A stretch of DNA of 64,000 nt from Fenollaria sporofastidiosus (GTDB lineage Bacteria > Bacillota > Clostridia > Tissierellales > Peptoniphilaceae), in the NCBI RefSeq assembly GCF_943169635.2, contig NZ_OW968186.1, forward strand, positions 1,054,001 through 1,118,000, in the 5' to 3' direction. This document shows positions 25,725-34,768 of the stretch, piece by piece. A program made the position numbers and the translations under genes. Within the stretch, counting starts at the first letter, position 1. Each line of letters opens with the position of its first letter. The notes under the pieces were generated by a model. The model was not told where the DNA came from, made no database searches, and saw only the letters and a program-made list of their open reading frames with translations.

Positions 25725-26017
25725 TGGATAGAAAAGACATTGAAAATCTATGCTACACTGCCAGACTTGCAATCGATGAGTCAGACATAGATGCATTCAC
25801 AAAGAAGTTTAATGATATTATCGATATGATATCTGTAGTTAATGAGCTAGAGGATAAGGACATAGCTAAGACTTATCAAGTTAACGCTTATAAAGAGTGC
25901 TTACTTAGTGATGACGTAGTTGATACTGAGTATATGATATCAAAAGAGGAAGCACTTAAGAATGCACCAGAAGAAAAATTTGGTTTCTTTAAACTAAAAA
26001 GAGTAGTAGAAGCTTAG
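25721..26017 (+). CDS. gatC: Asp/Glu-tRNA(Asn/Gln) amidotransferase subunit C
   Basis: Small subunit that wraps and stabilises GatA in the GatCAB transamidosome, which converts Glu-tRNA(Gln) and Asp-tRNA(Asn) to the amidated forms. The 98 residues begin DIENLCYTARLAIDESD, the conserved start, and carry the FNDIIDMI helix. Tandem ATGs at 25721 and 25724 follow AAGGAG, and the first overlaps the ligA stop. gatA starts 14 bp later. Confidence 0.93.
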   Translation: MMDRKDIENLCYTARLAIDESDIDAFTKKFNDIIDMISVVNELEDKDIAKTYQVNAYKECLLSDDVVDTEYMISKEEALKNAPEEKFGFFKLKRVVEA

Positions 26018-26031
26018 TATAGGAGTTATTT

Positions 26032-27462
26032 ATGGATATTACGAATTTAAAAGCATGGCAATTAAAAGAAAAAATTATTAATAAAGAGCTTAAAGTTTCA
26101 GAAGTAACAGAGGCTTTTATTAATAGAAGCAAAGAAGTAGATAAAGATATCAATTCATTCATATCAAACGATTTTGAAGGCGCATTTGAAAGAGCAAAGT
26201 CTTTAGATGATAAAGAAGCAAAGGGCAAGTTATTTGGTCTACCTATCGGTATAAAGGACAACATCTCTGTTAAGGGAATGAAAAACACTTGCGCATCAAA
26301 GATACTTAAAGACTACGAAGCAGTTTTTGATGCAAATTGCATAGAGCATATAAATGAAGAGAACGGTATCATACTTGGTAAGTTAAACATGGATCAATTC
26401 GCTATGGGTGGTTCGAACGAAACATCATACTTTGGTCCTGTTCATAACCCACTTGATCTAAAGAGAGTGCCAGGTGGTTCATCAGGTGGATCAGCTGCTG
26501 CAGTTTCATCAAGACAAGTGCCACTTAGTCTAGGTACAGACACAGGTGGTTCTGTTAGACAACCTGCTAGCTACTGTGCTTGCGTTGGATTTAAACCAAG
26601 CTATGGAACAGTATCGAGAAACGGTGTTGTATCTTTATCAAACACACTTGATCAAGTATCAACATTTGCAAACGATGTAAAAGACCTTGCACTTATCACA
26701 AGTGCCATCACACATAAAGATCACAGAGACCTAACAAGTCTCTCTAACCCTATTGATGAGATTACTTATACTTATGATGAGGCAATCAAATACTTAAAGT
26801 CCATCAAAGTAGGTGTACCTAAAGAAGTTTTAGAAGATGAAAAAGATCCTGAAGTTGAAAAAGCATATAGAGAGAGCATAAAACTATTAAAGAACAATGG
26901 CGTTGAGATAGTAGAGATAGACCTAAAAGATCTTAAGTATGCAGTTTCAACATACTACATCATAATGAACGCTGAAGCAAGTTCAAACCTTTCAAGGTTC
27001 GATGGAGTTAAGTATGGCTTAAGAGACTTCGATGCAGAAAGCTTAGAAGAGATGTATATTAAGACAAGAGCTGAAGGCTTCGGACCAGAAGTTAAAAGGA
27101 GAATCTTATTCGGAACATATATACTTAGTCAAGACAAGGACAGAGATTACTTCCAAAATGCATTAAAGGCGAGAACACTTTTAATAAATGATTTCAAAGA
27201 AGCATTTAAAAAAGTTGATACATTATTACTACCAACATCGCCTTTAATGCCGTTTGAAATTGGAGCTAATATCAACGATCCAATAAAGATGTATAACGCA
27301 GACAAGTACACTGTTCCTGTTAATATAGCAGGTAACTGTGCTATATCCGTGCCAAGCACTAAAGAGCACATATTAAATTCTGGTATGGAATTTATCTGCG
27401 ACAACTTAGAGGACAATAAACTTATCAAGATTGCTTACGCATATGAAGGGTTGGTGAAGTAG
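26032..27462 (+). CDS. gatA: Asp/Glu-tRNA(Asn/Gln) amidotransferase subunit A
   Basis: Amidase subunit that releases ammonia from glutamine. The 476 residues contain the amidase-signature Ser-cisSer-Lys triad at Lys75 (GIKDN), Ser150 (GGSSGGSAAAV, 148-158) and Ser174 (GTDTGGSVRQ). The spacing is identical to the Staphylococcus aureus enzyme with an offset of four. AGGAGTTAT precedes the ATG. gatB begins at the very next base after its stop, so translation is probably coupled. Confidence 0.97.
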   Translation: MDITNLKAWQLKEKIINKELKVSEVTEAFINRSKEVDKDINSFISNDFEGAFERAKSLDDKEAKGKLFGLPIGIKDNISVKGMKNTCASKILKDYEAVFDANCIEHINEENGIILGKLNMDQFAMGGSNETSYFGPVHNPLDLKRVPGGSSGGSAAAVSSRQVPLSLGTDTGGSVRQPASYCACVGFKPSYGTVSRNGVVSLSNTLDQVSTFANDVKDLALITSAITHKDHRDLTSLSNPIDEITYTYDEAIKYLKSIKVGVPKEVLEDEKDPEVEKAYRESIKLLKNNGVEIVEIDLKDLKYAVSTYYIIMNAEASSNLSRFDGVKYGLRDFDAESLEEMYIKTRAEGFGPEVKRRILFGTYILSQDKDRDYFQNALKARTLLINDFKEAFKKVDTLLLPTSPLMPFEIGANINDPIKMYNADKYTVPVNIAGNCAISVPSTKEHILNSGMEFICDNLEDNKLIKIAYAYEGLVK

Positions 27463-28890
27463 ATGGCTTATAAAACTATTGTTGGACTTGAAATACACGT
27501 TGAACTTAAGACAAAGACAAAGATGTTCTGCCATTGCAAGAATGAATTTGGTGAAGAAGCTAACACAAACGTTTGTCCTATATGCCTAGGACTGCCTGGA
27601 GCTTTGCCACAAGTTAATAAAAAGGCGATAGAGTATGCGATTAAGGCAGGTCTTGCAATGAACTGCAAGATACATCAGCACACTAGATTCGATAGAAAGT
27701 GCTACTTCTATGCAGACCTTGTTAAAGGATATCAAATCACACAAGATGAGCTTCCACTATGCTACGAAGGTTACATTAATATCGAAGACGAAGAAGGCAA
27801 TGAAAAGAAGATTAGGTTGATAAGAATACATGTAGAAGAGGATACAGGTAAATCACTTCATACAGACAAGGGCGAAACACTTCTTGACTACAACAGAAGT
27901 GGTGTACCACTTATAGAAATAGTTTCATACCCAGATATGAACTCAGCAAAAGAAGCAAGAGAGTTTTTGGAAAAGCTTAAGGCAACAGTTATCTACCTAG
28001 GAGTATCTGATGGTAAGATGGAAGAAGGCTCTTTAAGATGCGACGTTAATGTCAATGTAGTTGACACAGAGACAGGCGTTAAGACAAACATCTCAGAAAT
28101 TAAAAACATCGGTTCATTTAGAGGCGTAGAAAGAGCTATCAATTTCGAAGAAAAAAGACACATTGCCCTACTTAAAGAAGGTAAGAACACTAAGAAAGAA
28201 ACAAGAAGGTGGGACGAACTTAAGGGCGAGTCTATATTAATGAGAGAGAAGATAAAGGCTAATGACTATAGATATGCACCAGATGGCGACATACCACCTA
28301 TGGATATATCTGACGAGATGATAGAGATGCTTAGAAAAGAGATGCCAGAGCTTCCAGACGAAAAAGTTGCAAGACTAGTTAAAGATTACGGCATAACGAA
28401 GGGCGATGCAAAGACACTTAGTCTTGATGTAAGCCTTGCTGATTACTATGAAGAGCTTGCAAAGAAGGTAGGCGACAACGCACTTGCACTTAACTGGCTA
28501 CTAGGCGACGTACTAAGAAGACTTAAAGAAGACAACAAGAGCATTGCACAAATGCCATTTGCCATTGAAGATCTTGAAAAGCTACTTACACTTGTTAAGT
28601 CAAACAAGATTAACAACAATGCAGGAAAGAAAGTTCTTCAAGAGATGTTTAAGGAAGCGGAAGACCCTGAAGCAATCGTTAAGAGACTTGGTCTAGTTCA
28701 AGTAACAGACGAAGGAGCCATAGAAGAAGTCGTTGATAAAGTCTTGGCAGCAAATCCACAATCAATAGAAGACTATAAGAATGGTAAGAACAGAGCCTTT
28801 GGTTTCTTAGTTGGACAAGTAATGAAAGAGATGAAGGGCAAGGGCAACCCACAAATAATAAACGAGTTATTGAACAAAAAATTAAAATAG
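27463..28890 (+). CDS. gatB: Asp/Glu-tRNA(Asn/Gln) amidotransferase subunit B
   Basis: Kinase/tRNA-binding subunit that phosphorylates the mischarged carboxylate and receives ammonia through a channel from GatA. The 475 residues begin TIVGLEIHVELKTKTKMFC, carry the Cys pair CPICLGLPGALP (metal site) and the RCDVNVNV segment, and end in the YqeY-like helical tail (from about 330). It is the last gene of the run from the hydrolase at 15207 and is followed by a strong terminator. Confidence 0.97.
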   Translation: MAYKTIVGLEIHVELKTKTKMFCHCKNEFGEEANTNVCPICLGLPGALPQVNKKAIEYAIKAGLAMNCKIHQHTRFDRKCYFYADLVKGYQITQDELPLCYEGYINIEDEEGNEKKIRLIRIHVEEDTGKSLHTDKGETLLDYNRSGVPLIEIVSYPDMNSAKEAREFLEKLKATVIYLGVSDGKMEEGSLRCDVNVNVVDTETGVKTNISEIKNIGSFRGVERAINFEEKRHIALLKEGKNTKKETRRWDELKGESILMREKIKANDYRYAPDGDIPPMDISDEMIEMLRKEMPELPDEKVARLVKDYGITKGDAKTLSLDVSLADYYEELAKKVGDNALALNWLLGDVLRRLKEDNKSIAQMPFAIEDLEKLLTLVKSNKINNNAGKKVLQEMFKEAEDPEAIVKRLGLVQVTDEGAIEEVVDKVLAANPQSIEDYKNGKNRAFGFLVGQVMKEMKGKGNPQIINELLNKKLK

Positions 28891-28910
28891 CATAAGACGA
28901 TATTTATATA

Positions 28911-28938
28911 AGGCACATCGCAAGATGTGCCTTTTTTT
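28911..28938 (+). terminator. Rho-independent terminator after gatB
   Basis: A 9-bp perfect stem (28911-28919 with 28924-28932) closes on a GCAA tetraloop and is followed by seven T residues. Confidence 0.93.
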
Positions 28939-28940
28939 AT

Positions 28941-29052
28941 ATATAGTCCACGCTTCTAATATAGTAATGAGTCTCTCATATAGTTATACGCTTCTTATAT
29001 ATAAGCAAGCTTTCAATATACTCCCACGCAACTTACACTAGTTGAGGCTTAC
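28941..29052. repeat. Degenerate tandem repeat, about 19-bp period
   Basis: Five units of 18-19 bp begin at 28941, 28959, 28978, 28997 and 29016, each starting ATATA. Units 1 and 3 also share ACGCTTCT at the same phase, and a weaker sixth unit follows. Read on the other strand, units 1 and 3 contain AGAAGCGT. The same octamer begins the 19-bp repeat tract at 12655. The period excludes a coding origin. It lies between the gatB terminator and a stalk-domain amidase gene. Confidence 0.5.
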
Positions 29053-29054
29053 AT

Positions 29055-29072
29055 TGTTACATTTGTGTAACA
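29055..29072. promoter_or_regulatory. Operator-like palindrome upstream of the amidase gene
   Basis: A perfect inverted repeat TGTTACA-TTTG-TGTAACA (7-bp arms, 4-bp spacer) lies 15 bp upstream of a probable -35 box. The form suits a dimeric repressor or activator; which one is unknown. Confidence 0.5.
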
Positions 29073-29086
29073 GTCATTGAAAAAAG

Positions 29087-29115
29087 TTGCATTTTGATGC
29101 GATTGATGTTAACAT
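29087..29115 (+). promoter_or_regulatory. Probable promoter of the amidase gene
   Basis: TTGCAT (29087-29092) and TAACAT (29110-29115) are spaced by 17 bp. The start site would fall near 29122, just at the ribosome-binding site, leaving a very short leader. The call is therefore moderate. Confidence 0.45.
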
Positions 29116-29135
29116 ATTAATTAGGAGGCATGACT

Positions 29136-30971
29136 ATGAGAAAATTTATTTTAAGTCTACTTATTATTTTTTGCTTATTAAGCTCAAGTAATGCGTATGC
29201 AAAGAAGATTAATGTGAAAATTTCAAATAAGGAATATAAAACGCAAACGGTTAATGTAAAAGTTGATGGTGTAAACAAGGTAAGTAAGGATATGCCAAGC
29301 TTTATATACAAGAATAGAACCCTTGTACCTATAAGGTTTCTTTCAGAGACTTTTGGTGCAAAGGTTGATTGGAATCAAAAGACCCAGTCAGCCATCATAA
29401 CTATGACAGATAAGAAGATTGTCTTAACTATTAACAAGGCTGTAGCAAGCATAAACGGCGTGCAAAAGAAGCTTGACAACTCATACACACCGAGAATTAT
29501 CAGGGTCAATGGTGGCGGAGCAAGAACTTATGTACCGCTAAGGCTTATCTCTGAGATTTTTGGATACGAAGTCTCATGGGATCAAAACACTCAAACAGCG
29601 ATCATTAATACTAATACTAGCTCTGCAGCCAATGAAGAAGATGATGATGTAATAATTTTACCAAGCGTTGATGAATTTGATGAGTTTAAACCTAATCAAG
29701 AGACGATAAAGCCAAACCCTAATGATAATAATCAGCCTACAATTAAGCCTAATCAAGATAATTATGCACATCTTTCAACTATAGTTGCGACTACTTATAA
29801 TAACAGAGATGCTATATTATTTAAAGGCTTAAGGGGCAAGTACAAGGCTATGATACTTAATAATCCAGACAGGCTTGTTCTTGATTTTGATAGCGCAATC
29901 TTTGATGATCCTGAACTGTATAGAGAGTATAGGATTGCCTTTAATGGCATCAAGGGTGTAAGAGCTAGTCAGTTTGCAGACAATGAAACATCACTAGCTG
30001 ATAAGAATGTAAGAGTGGTTATAGATCTTGAGGATAGTGCTATTGATTATCAAATAGATGATACTAATGATGGCCTTGTCTTCTACTTAAAGAGTTCAAT
30101 GAAGAACTTCTACACTTATGACGGTAGAACTTTTATGGTCAAGAATACTGAAGGCAGAGTTTCTGATTACTATTATGATAACAATAAAAAGACTGTGACT
30201 ATGAATGTTGAGACTTATAAGAACATTGAGACTGGAACTGAAAAGTTTAAAGATCCATTCATAAGTTCACTTAGCATAGAAAGAGCGGCTAATGGCTACA
30301 CTTATACCATAAATCTAGTAAGAAATGTACTCATAGAAAAGCTTGATACTAGAGAAGCTGACTATGCAATTAAACTAAGTAGAATTATAAACAACAAGCC
30401 ATCTGACTACTTGATTATGATAGACCCGGGTCACGGAGGAAAGGACCCAGGAGGAGTATCAAAGATTGATGGTTCTAGTGAAGTTGACTTTATCCCGATA
30501 GTTGCTAGAGCTTTGGAGGCAAAACTTAAGGCTGCAGGCTACAATGTCATGAAAACTAATGATACTATCGATGAATATGTTGATATTTTCGAAAGAGCTA
30601 AGATGGCTAATAGTGTTAACGCAGATGTATTTATAAGCATTCATGCGAATGTTGCTGATTCACCAGCTGCATCTGGCTTTGAGGTTCTTTACTCGAGTGA
30701 AGCAAAGCATAAGAACAAGACTAGAAATCAAAAAGAGCTTGCGACTTGCATACTAAACGCTGTTGGAGACCTTGTAGGTAACAAGGGCCGTGGCCTTAAG
30801 GAAGGCGCCTATGTTGTTACAAGAAATACCAATATGCCAGCAGCTCTACTTGAGATGGAGTTCTTATCAAACAAGAAGGGTCTTGCACTACTAAAGAGCC
30901 AAGCCTACCTTGACAAGATGGTGGATGGTTTATTCAATGGTATAGTAGATTACTTGAACAATTATTATTAG
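29136..30971 (+). CDS. N-acetylmuramoyl-L-alanine amidase with stalk domain and AMIN-like region
   Basis: Secreted cell-wall hydrolase that cleaves the MurNAc-L-Ala bond. Of its 611 residues, 1-23 are a signal peptide (ending SSNAYAKK). Residues about 30-160 are a copper amine oxidase-like stalk with the VPIRFLSETFGAKVDW and VPLRLISEIFGYEVSW repeats. A low-complexity Asn/Pro linker and an AMIN-like beta region follow, then a C-terminal Amidase_3 domain from about 425 with zinc-site MIDPGHGGKDPGG, His in SIHANV and catalytic Glu in LLEMEFLSN. The ATG at 29136 has AGGAGG seven bases upstream; an ATG at 29130 is too close. No transmembrane anchor is visible, so the stalk domain may bind the wall. 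Confidence 0.92.
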   Translation: MRKFILSLLIIFCLLSSSNAYAKKINVKISNKEYKTQTVNVKVDGVNKVSKDMPSFIYKNRTLVPIRFLSETFGAKVDWNQKTQSAIITMTDKKIVLTINKAVASINGVQKKLDNSYTPRIIRVNGGGARTYVPLRLISEIFGYEVSWDQNTQTAIINTNTSSAANEEDDDVIILPSVDEFDEFKPNQETIKPNPNDNNQPTIKPNQDNYAHLSTIVATTYNNRDAILFKGLRGKYKAMILNNPDRLVLDFDSAIFDDPELYREYRIAFNGIKGVRASQFADNETSLADKNVRVVIDLEDSAIDYQIDDTNDGLVFYLKSSMKNFYTYDGRTFMVKNTEGRVSDYYYDNNKKTVTMNVETYKNIETGTEKFKDPFISSLSIERAANGYTYTINLVRNVLIEKLDTREADYAIKLSRIINNKPSDYLIMIDPGHGGKDPGGVSKIDGSSEVDFIPIVARALEAKLKAAGYNVMKTNDTIDEYVDIFERAKMANSVNADVFISIHANVADSPAASGFEVLYSSEAKHKNKTRNQKELATCILNAVGDLVGNKGRGLKEGAYVVTRNTNMPAALLEMEFLSNKKGLALLKSQAYLDKMVDGLFNGIVDYLNNYY

Positions 30972-30980
30972 AGGTTGATT

Positions 30981-32147
30981 ATGAAAAAAGTTGTTGTATC
31001 GACAAATAATGTAAATAAGTTAAAAGAGATTAAGTTAATATTTCACGAGCTAGGCTACGAAGTTCTTTCTAAGAAGGAAGCAGGCATTGCTGACTTTGAT
31101 GTTGAAGAGAGCGGTACTACGTTAGAGGAGAACGCCTACATCAAGGCGAAGGTTCTGCGTGATATGGTGGAGTGTGCAGTAATAAGTGACGACTCAGGTC
31201 TATTCTGCGACGGACTATATGGCGAGCCAGGTATATACTCAGCACGTTATGCAGGTGAGCACGGCGATGACCACAAGAACAACGAGCTCTTGCTTAAAAA
31301 TCTTGAAGGTAGAGACAGAACTGCTCACTTCAAGAGCGTCATTTGCTTTATAGACGACAATCATAAAGTCTTTTATGGACATGGCAATGTCGATGGCGAG
31401 ATACTTCATGAGTACAGAGGCGAAGGCGGCTTTGGCTATGATCCACTCTTCTTACCAAAGGGTCATGACAAGACTTATGCAGAGATAGGCACAGAAGAGA
31501 AGAACAAGTTCTCTCATAGAAAGAGGGCCTTAGAAGATATAAAGGAAAAGATCTTACTTGAAGAAAGACATGAGGATTTATATAAAAAGGTTGATTTTGC
31601 ACTTAAGCTTGATGAGATGAAAAATATATTCAGAGTGAACAAGATAGCTGATGGTTCAAGAAGAGAAAACGATGCTGAGCACAGCTTTCACGCGGCAGTT
31701 CTTGCGCCAGTATTTAAGGACATGGGAAAGTTTGAAGTTGATGCAAATAAGACAGCAGTCTTGCTTTTATATCATGATTTAATTGAGATATATGCAGGCG
31801 ACACATATTGCTATGATACTAAGGGCAATGAGGATAAGAAGCAAAGAGAGAATGCTGCAGCAGATAAATTATACTCAAAGCTTGGCACACTTGGCTCAGA
31901 GCTAAGAAAGTACTGGGATGAATTTGAAGCTTGTGAGACTAATGAAGCAAAGTATGCAAATGCACTTGATAGGTTCCAACCACTCTTGATGCACTTTGCC
32001 TTTAACTCACATTCGTGGCAAGATCACAATATAACAAAAGAAGCCGTTCTTAAGAGGATGGCACCTATAAAGATATATTCAGACGAGATGTATGATTTCG
32101 TATTGGATTATGTAGAAAGTCAATTTAAGAAAGAGGAGATGAAGTAA
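30981..32147 (+). CDS. Fused RdgB/HAM1 XTP/dITP pyrophosphatase and HD-domain nucleotidase (YfbR/HDDC2-like)
   Basis: Residues 1-196 form a complete RdgB/Ham1 domain that would hydrolyse ITP, dITP and XTP: VVSTNNVNKLKEI, catalytic Asp71 in SDDSG, EPGIYSARYAG and GGFGYDP with HRKRAL. Residues about 203-388 form a complete HD domain: NDAEHSF (His234), YHDLIEIYAGD (His265-Asp266) and Asp330 in ALDRFQP, the pattern of dNMP 5'-nucleotidases of the YfbR/HDDC2 type. Both active sites look intact, so one chain may convert rogue NTPs to NMPs and then to nucleosides. The ATG at 30981 follows GAGGTTG. The stop overlaps the next start (TAATG). Total length is 388 residues. Confidence 0.9.
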   Translation: MKKVVVSTNNVNKLKEIKLIFHELGYEVLSKKEAGIADFDVEESGTTLEENAYIKAKVLRDMVECAVISDDSGLFCDGLYGEPGIYSARYAGEHGDDHKNNELLLKNLEGRDRTAHFKSVICFIDDNHKVFYGHGNVDGEILHEYRGEGGFGYDPLFLPKGHDKTYAEIGTEEKNKFSHRKRALEDIKEKILLEERHEDLYKKVDFALKLDEMKNIFRVNKIADGSRRENDAEHSFHAAVLAPVFKDMGKFEVDANKTAVLLLYHDLIEIYAGDTYCYDTKGNEDKKQRENAAADKLYSKLGTLGSELRKYWDEFEACETNEAKYANALDRFQPLLMHFAFNSHSWQDHNITKEAVLKRMAPIKIYSDEMYDFVLDYVESQFKKEEMK

Positions 32148-33592
32148 TGAAGATTACACTTAACAAGAAGAATGGTATCAAAGTTTTACCGGTATTTGAA
32201 GATGACAGAGAGTTTTTTGAAAAGGCAGAAGGACTTGACGCCTTAGTAGAAAAAGAATACTTCACAGGCAAGGCGAGCGAAGTATTTGCAAAGCTTGGCG
32301 AAGATGACATCATATACCTTGGCCTTGGTAAAAAGGACGAGATCACTACAAAGAAGATTATCGTTGCTTTCTTTGAACTAGCAAAGGCACTTAGAAAGTA
32401 TAAGATTAAAGACGCAAACATAATTTTCAACAAGAAGCTTGATAAGATTTGCTACAAGACTACTATGAAGGCAATAGTTGATGGCCTTGCATGCTTTGAT
32501 TATGACTTTGATAAGTATTTATCAGAAGATAAGAAGGGCACAAAGCTTGGCACTATCAACATAGAAGTTCTTGCTGACAAGGTAGACAAAGTTAAAGATG
32601 CTGTAGAAGAAGCACTTAATATAGCCGAAGGATATTCATTAACTAAGGATTTAGTTAACACTCCTGCCATAGACATGTATCCAGAAGTTTTAGCTAAGAG
32701 AGCTAAAGAAGATCTTGAGCCGCTTGGCGTTACTGTTGAAGTGTATGGCAAGAAAGAGATAGAAGAGCTTGGCATGAAGGCATTCTTAGCAGTTGCAGTT
32801 GGTTCTGACAGAGAGCCAAAGCTTATAGTTATGAAGTATATGAATGGCGAAAAAGATGATAAGCTTACTGCACTTGTTGGTAAGGGTTTAACATATGACT
32901 CAGGTGGATATTGCATCAAGCACCCACAAGGCATGGCAACTATGCACATGGACATGGGTGGAGCAGGTGCTGTTATAGGCGCAATGCACGCTATTGCCAA
33001 GAACAAAGTTAAGAAGAATGTTGTAGCAGTTGTAGCTTCATGTGAAAACTTAATCTCTGGCAAGGCATATAAGACTGGCGACCTAATCGGTTCTATGTCA
33101 GGCAAGACTATAGAAGTAGCAAACACTGATGCTGAAGGTAGACTTACTCTAGCAGATGCTATATACTATGCTGGTGAAGTGCTTAAGGCTGACAGGATAG
33201 TTGACCTTGCAACACTTACAGGAGCGTGCGTTGTTGCACTTGGCTCATATAGAACAGGTGTTGTTACAAACAACGATGAGTTTATGAATGAAATGCATGA
33301 AGCATCTAAGAAAGCAGATGAAAAGCTATGGGTAATGCCTAACGATGACGAGTATAAGGACATGGTTAAGGGAACTATGACTGATCTACTTAACTCAGTA
33401 CCTGGCGGCGCTGGTATGATCACAGCTGGTATGTTCCTTGAAAACTTTGTTAAGGAAGGAACTCCTTGGATACACATGGACATAGCAGGAACTTCAGACA
33501 CTTCAAAGGACTATGCACAATACAAGAAAGGCTCAACTGGAGTACCAGTTAAGACTCTTTATTATTTAATAAACTCTGAACATACTTGCTAA
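32147..33592 (+). CDS. pepA: M17 family leucyl aminopeptidase
   Basis: Cytoplasmic two-metal aminopeptidase that frees N-terminal residues from short peptides. The 481 residues have a variable N-domain (1-165) and a catalytic domain with KGLTYDSGGYCIK (metal and catalytic Lys) and the signature NTDAEGRLTL (326-335, catalytic Arg332). It starts on the last base of the upstream stop codon (TAATG), with GAGATGAAG as a weak ribosome-binding site, so translation is coupled. A terminator hairpin follows. With an Opp transporter at the right end of the window it fits a peptide-using lifestyle. Confidence 0.94.
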   Translation: MKITLNKKNGIKVLPVFEDDREFFEKAEGLDALVEKEYFTGKASEVFAKLGEDDIIYLGLGKKDEITTKKIIVAFFELAKALRKYKIKDANIIFNKKLDKICYKTTMKAIVDGLACFDYDFDKYLSEDKKGTKLGTINIEVLADKVDKVKDAVEEALNIAEGYSLTKDLVNTPAIDMYPEVLAKRAKEDLEPLGVTVEVYGKKEIEELGMKAFLAVAVGSDREPKLIVMKYMNGEKDDKLTALVGKGLTYDSGGYCIKHPQGMATMHMDMGGAGAVIGAMHAIAKNKVKKNVVAVVASCENLISGKAYKTGDLIGSMSGKTIEVANTDAEGRLTLADAIYYAGEVLKADRIVDLATLTGACVVALGSYRTGVVTNNDEFMNEMHEASKKADEKLWVMPNDDEYKDMVKGTMTDLLNSVPGGAGMITAGMFLENFVKEGTPWIHMDIAGTSDTSKDYAQYKKGSTGVPVKTLYYLINSEHTC

Positions 33593-33613
33593 TATTTTAA
33601 TATATACAAAGCG

Positions 33614-33642
33614 AAAGCTCTTCTCAAACGAGAAGAGCTTTT
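33614..33642. terminator. Terminator between pepA and femX-like gene, probably bidirectional
   Basis: A 12-bp perfect stem (33614-33625 with 33630-33641) closes on AAAC. T-runs on both sides are short. It lies between converging genes. Confidence 0.8.
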
Positions 33643-33653
33643 CTAATGCAAAA

Positions 33654-34646
33654 TTATTTACTTAAATATTTATTATATGCTTCTTCGTCTACAACTAAGT
33701 CGAACTCACCTATAAACTCAGTGAAGTCCTCTTCGTTTAAGAAGCCTCTTTTGAATCTGTATAGACCATCTTCATCATCAAGCTTAAATATGCCGCCAAA
33801 GTCGTAGCGCATAGCGCCATGAGCCTTTGCATACTTAATCATCTCCCACTGCATTTGATAGTTTGGCATATAGTTTCTGTGAAGATTGTTTGATGCACCG
33901 TACATATACCACGCGTAGTCCTTATACATGATGAGTATCGCGCTAGATAGAGGAGTAGCTTCAAAGTCTGTTAAGAAAATCTTCGCATCGTAATTATCGA
34001 TGAGCCTTTTGAAGTAGTCCTTCGGTCTATATGTTATGCCGTTACGCTCAGCCATGACCTTAGTTTCTTCGAAGAATATCTCTAAGTCCTCATCACTTTG
34101 TGAGATGCGAGTCGTAACATTTTTCTTGTAGCTTAGGCGAATGTTGTAGCGAGTCTTTGAGTGGAAGCCTCTCAGTATATCATCCTCAGACTTACTTATA
34201 TCGATGATGGCGTTCCTTCTTGGCTGTATGAAGCTATGCTCATCAGTGCCTCTCGTTCTTAGTTTTAATTCTGCACCCTTGTATAGCTCAAGAAGTTTCT
34301 CATCATAGAGAACGGCTGGATCGAATCTTAATAAAAAGGCATCCTTGAACTTGTCTAATTTTTTCACTTCATCAACTAGAGCTAAAACAGTTTTCTTATC
34401 ATATATATCGCACACTGGTCCTCTGTTCGCATATAATAAGTACTTATCATCTACCGCCTTGACAGATAGTATACTCATAGTAGCGTATATAGCTCCATCT
34501 TTTTCTAAGTAGACATAGTCTTCGGACCAATTATTTTTTATCTTCGCCCACGCTCTGTCCTGAGTCAAGAAACTGTACTGAGACTTGCGAAGGAAGTCGT
34601 CGTATCTTTTTACTTCGTTTGCATCATTTAAGTTTAATATAGGCAT
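33654..34646 (-). CDS. FemX/FemA-family peptidoglycan interpeptide-bridge aminoacyltransferase
   Basis: A 330-residue protein of the FemABX family. These enzymes transfer an amino acid from aminoacyl-tRNA to the Lys side chain of lipid II to start the peptide cross-bridge. It shows the paired GNAT-like folds of the family: FLTQDRAWAKIK near the N-terminus, the GFHSKTRYNIRLSYKK segment near 160, and the C-terminal YMYGASNNLHRNYMPNYQMQ and YDFGGIFK motifs. No coiled-coil tRNA-binding arm is obvious, so it resembles FemX or MurM-short forms. The amino acid added cannot be read from sequence. The ribosome-binding site is weak (GAAAGAAG). Confidence 0.88.
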   Translation of the reverse strand: MPILNLNDANEVKRYDDFLRKSQYSFLTQDRAWAKIKNNWSEDYVYLEKDGAIYATMSILSVKAVDDKYLLYANRGPVCDIYDKKTVLALVDEVKKLDKFKDAFLLRFDPAVLYDEKLLELYKGAELKLRTRGTDEHSFIQPRRNAIIDISKSEDDILRGFHSKTRYNIRLSYKKNVTTRISQSDEDLEIFFEETKVMAERNGITYRPKDYFKRLIDNYDAKIFLTDFEATPLSSAILIMYKDYAWYMYGASNNLHRNYMPNYQMQWEMIKYAKAHGAMRYDFGGIFKLDDEDGLYRFKRGFLNEEDFTEFIGEFDLVVDEEAYNKYLSK

Positions 34647-34693
34647 CTAATCTATCAACTTCTTTCTAATTATATTGCGTTTATACTATAAAC

Positions 34694-34702
34694 ATTATAA
34701 CA
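34694..34702 (-). promoter_or_regulatory. Extended -10 promoter of the femX-like gene
   Basis: On the minus strand TGTTATAAT (34702-34694) is an extended -10. The -35 region is weak. The leader would be about 40 bases. Confidence 0.5.
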
Positions 34703-34768
34703 CAAAGTATTCTTCCTTGTATAGAGATAAAAAAATTCATCATTCTTATGCAATTAGAGTGCAAAATA

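Noticed and set aside
30981..32147. Two separate genes instead of an RdgB-HD fusion
   Set aside because: The frame is continuous through the junction near residue 200 and no internal start with a ribosome-binding site is seen before the HD half.
32500..33126. A 208-codon open frame on the minus strand inside the aminopeptidase gene
   Set aside because: Antisense shadow of pepA with no ribosome-binding site and low-complexity Ser/Pro-rich translation.
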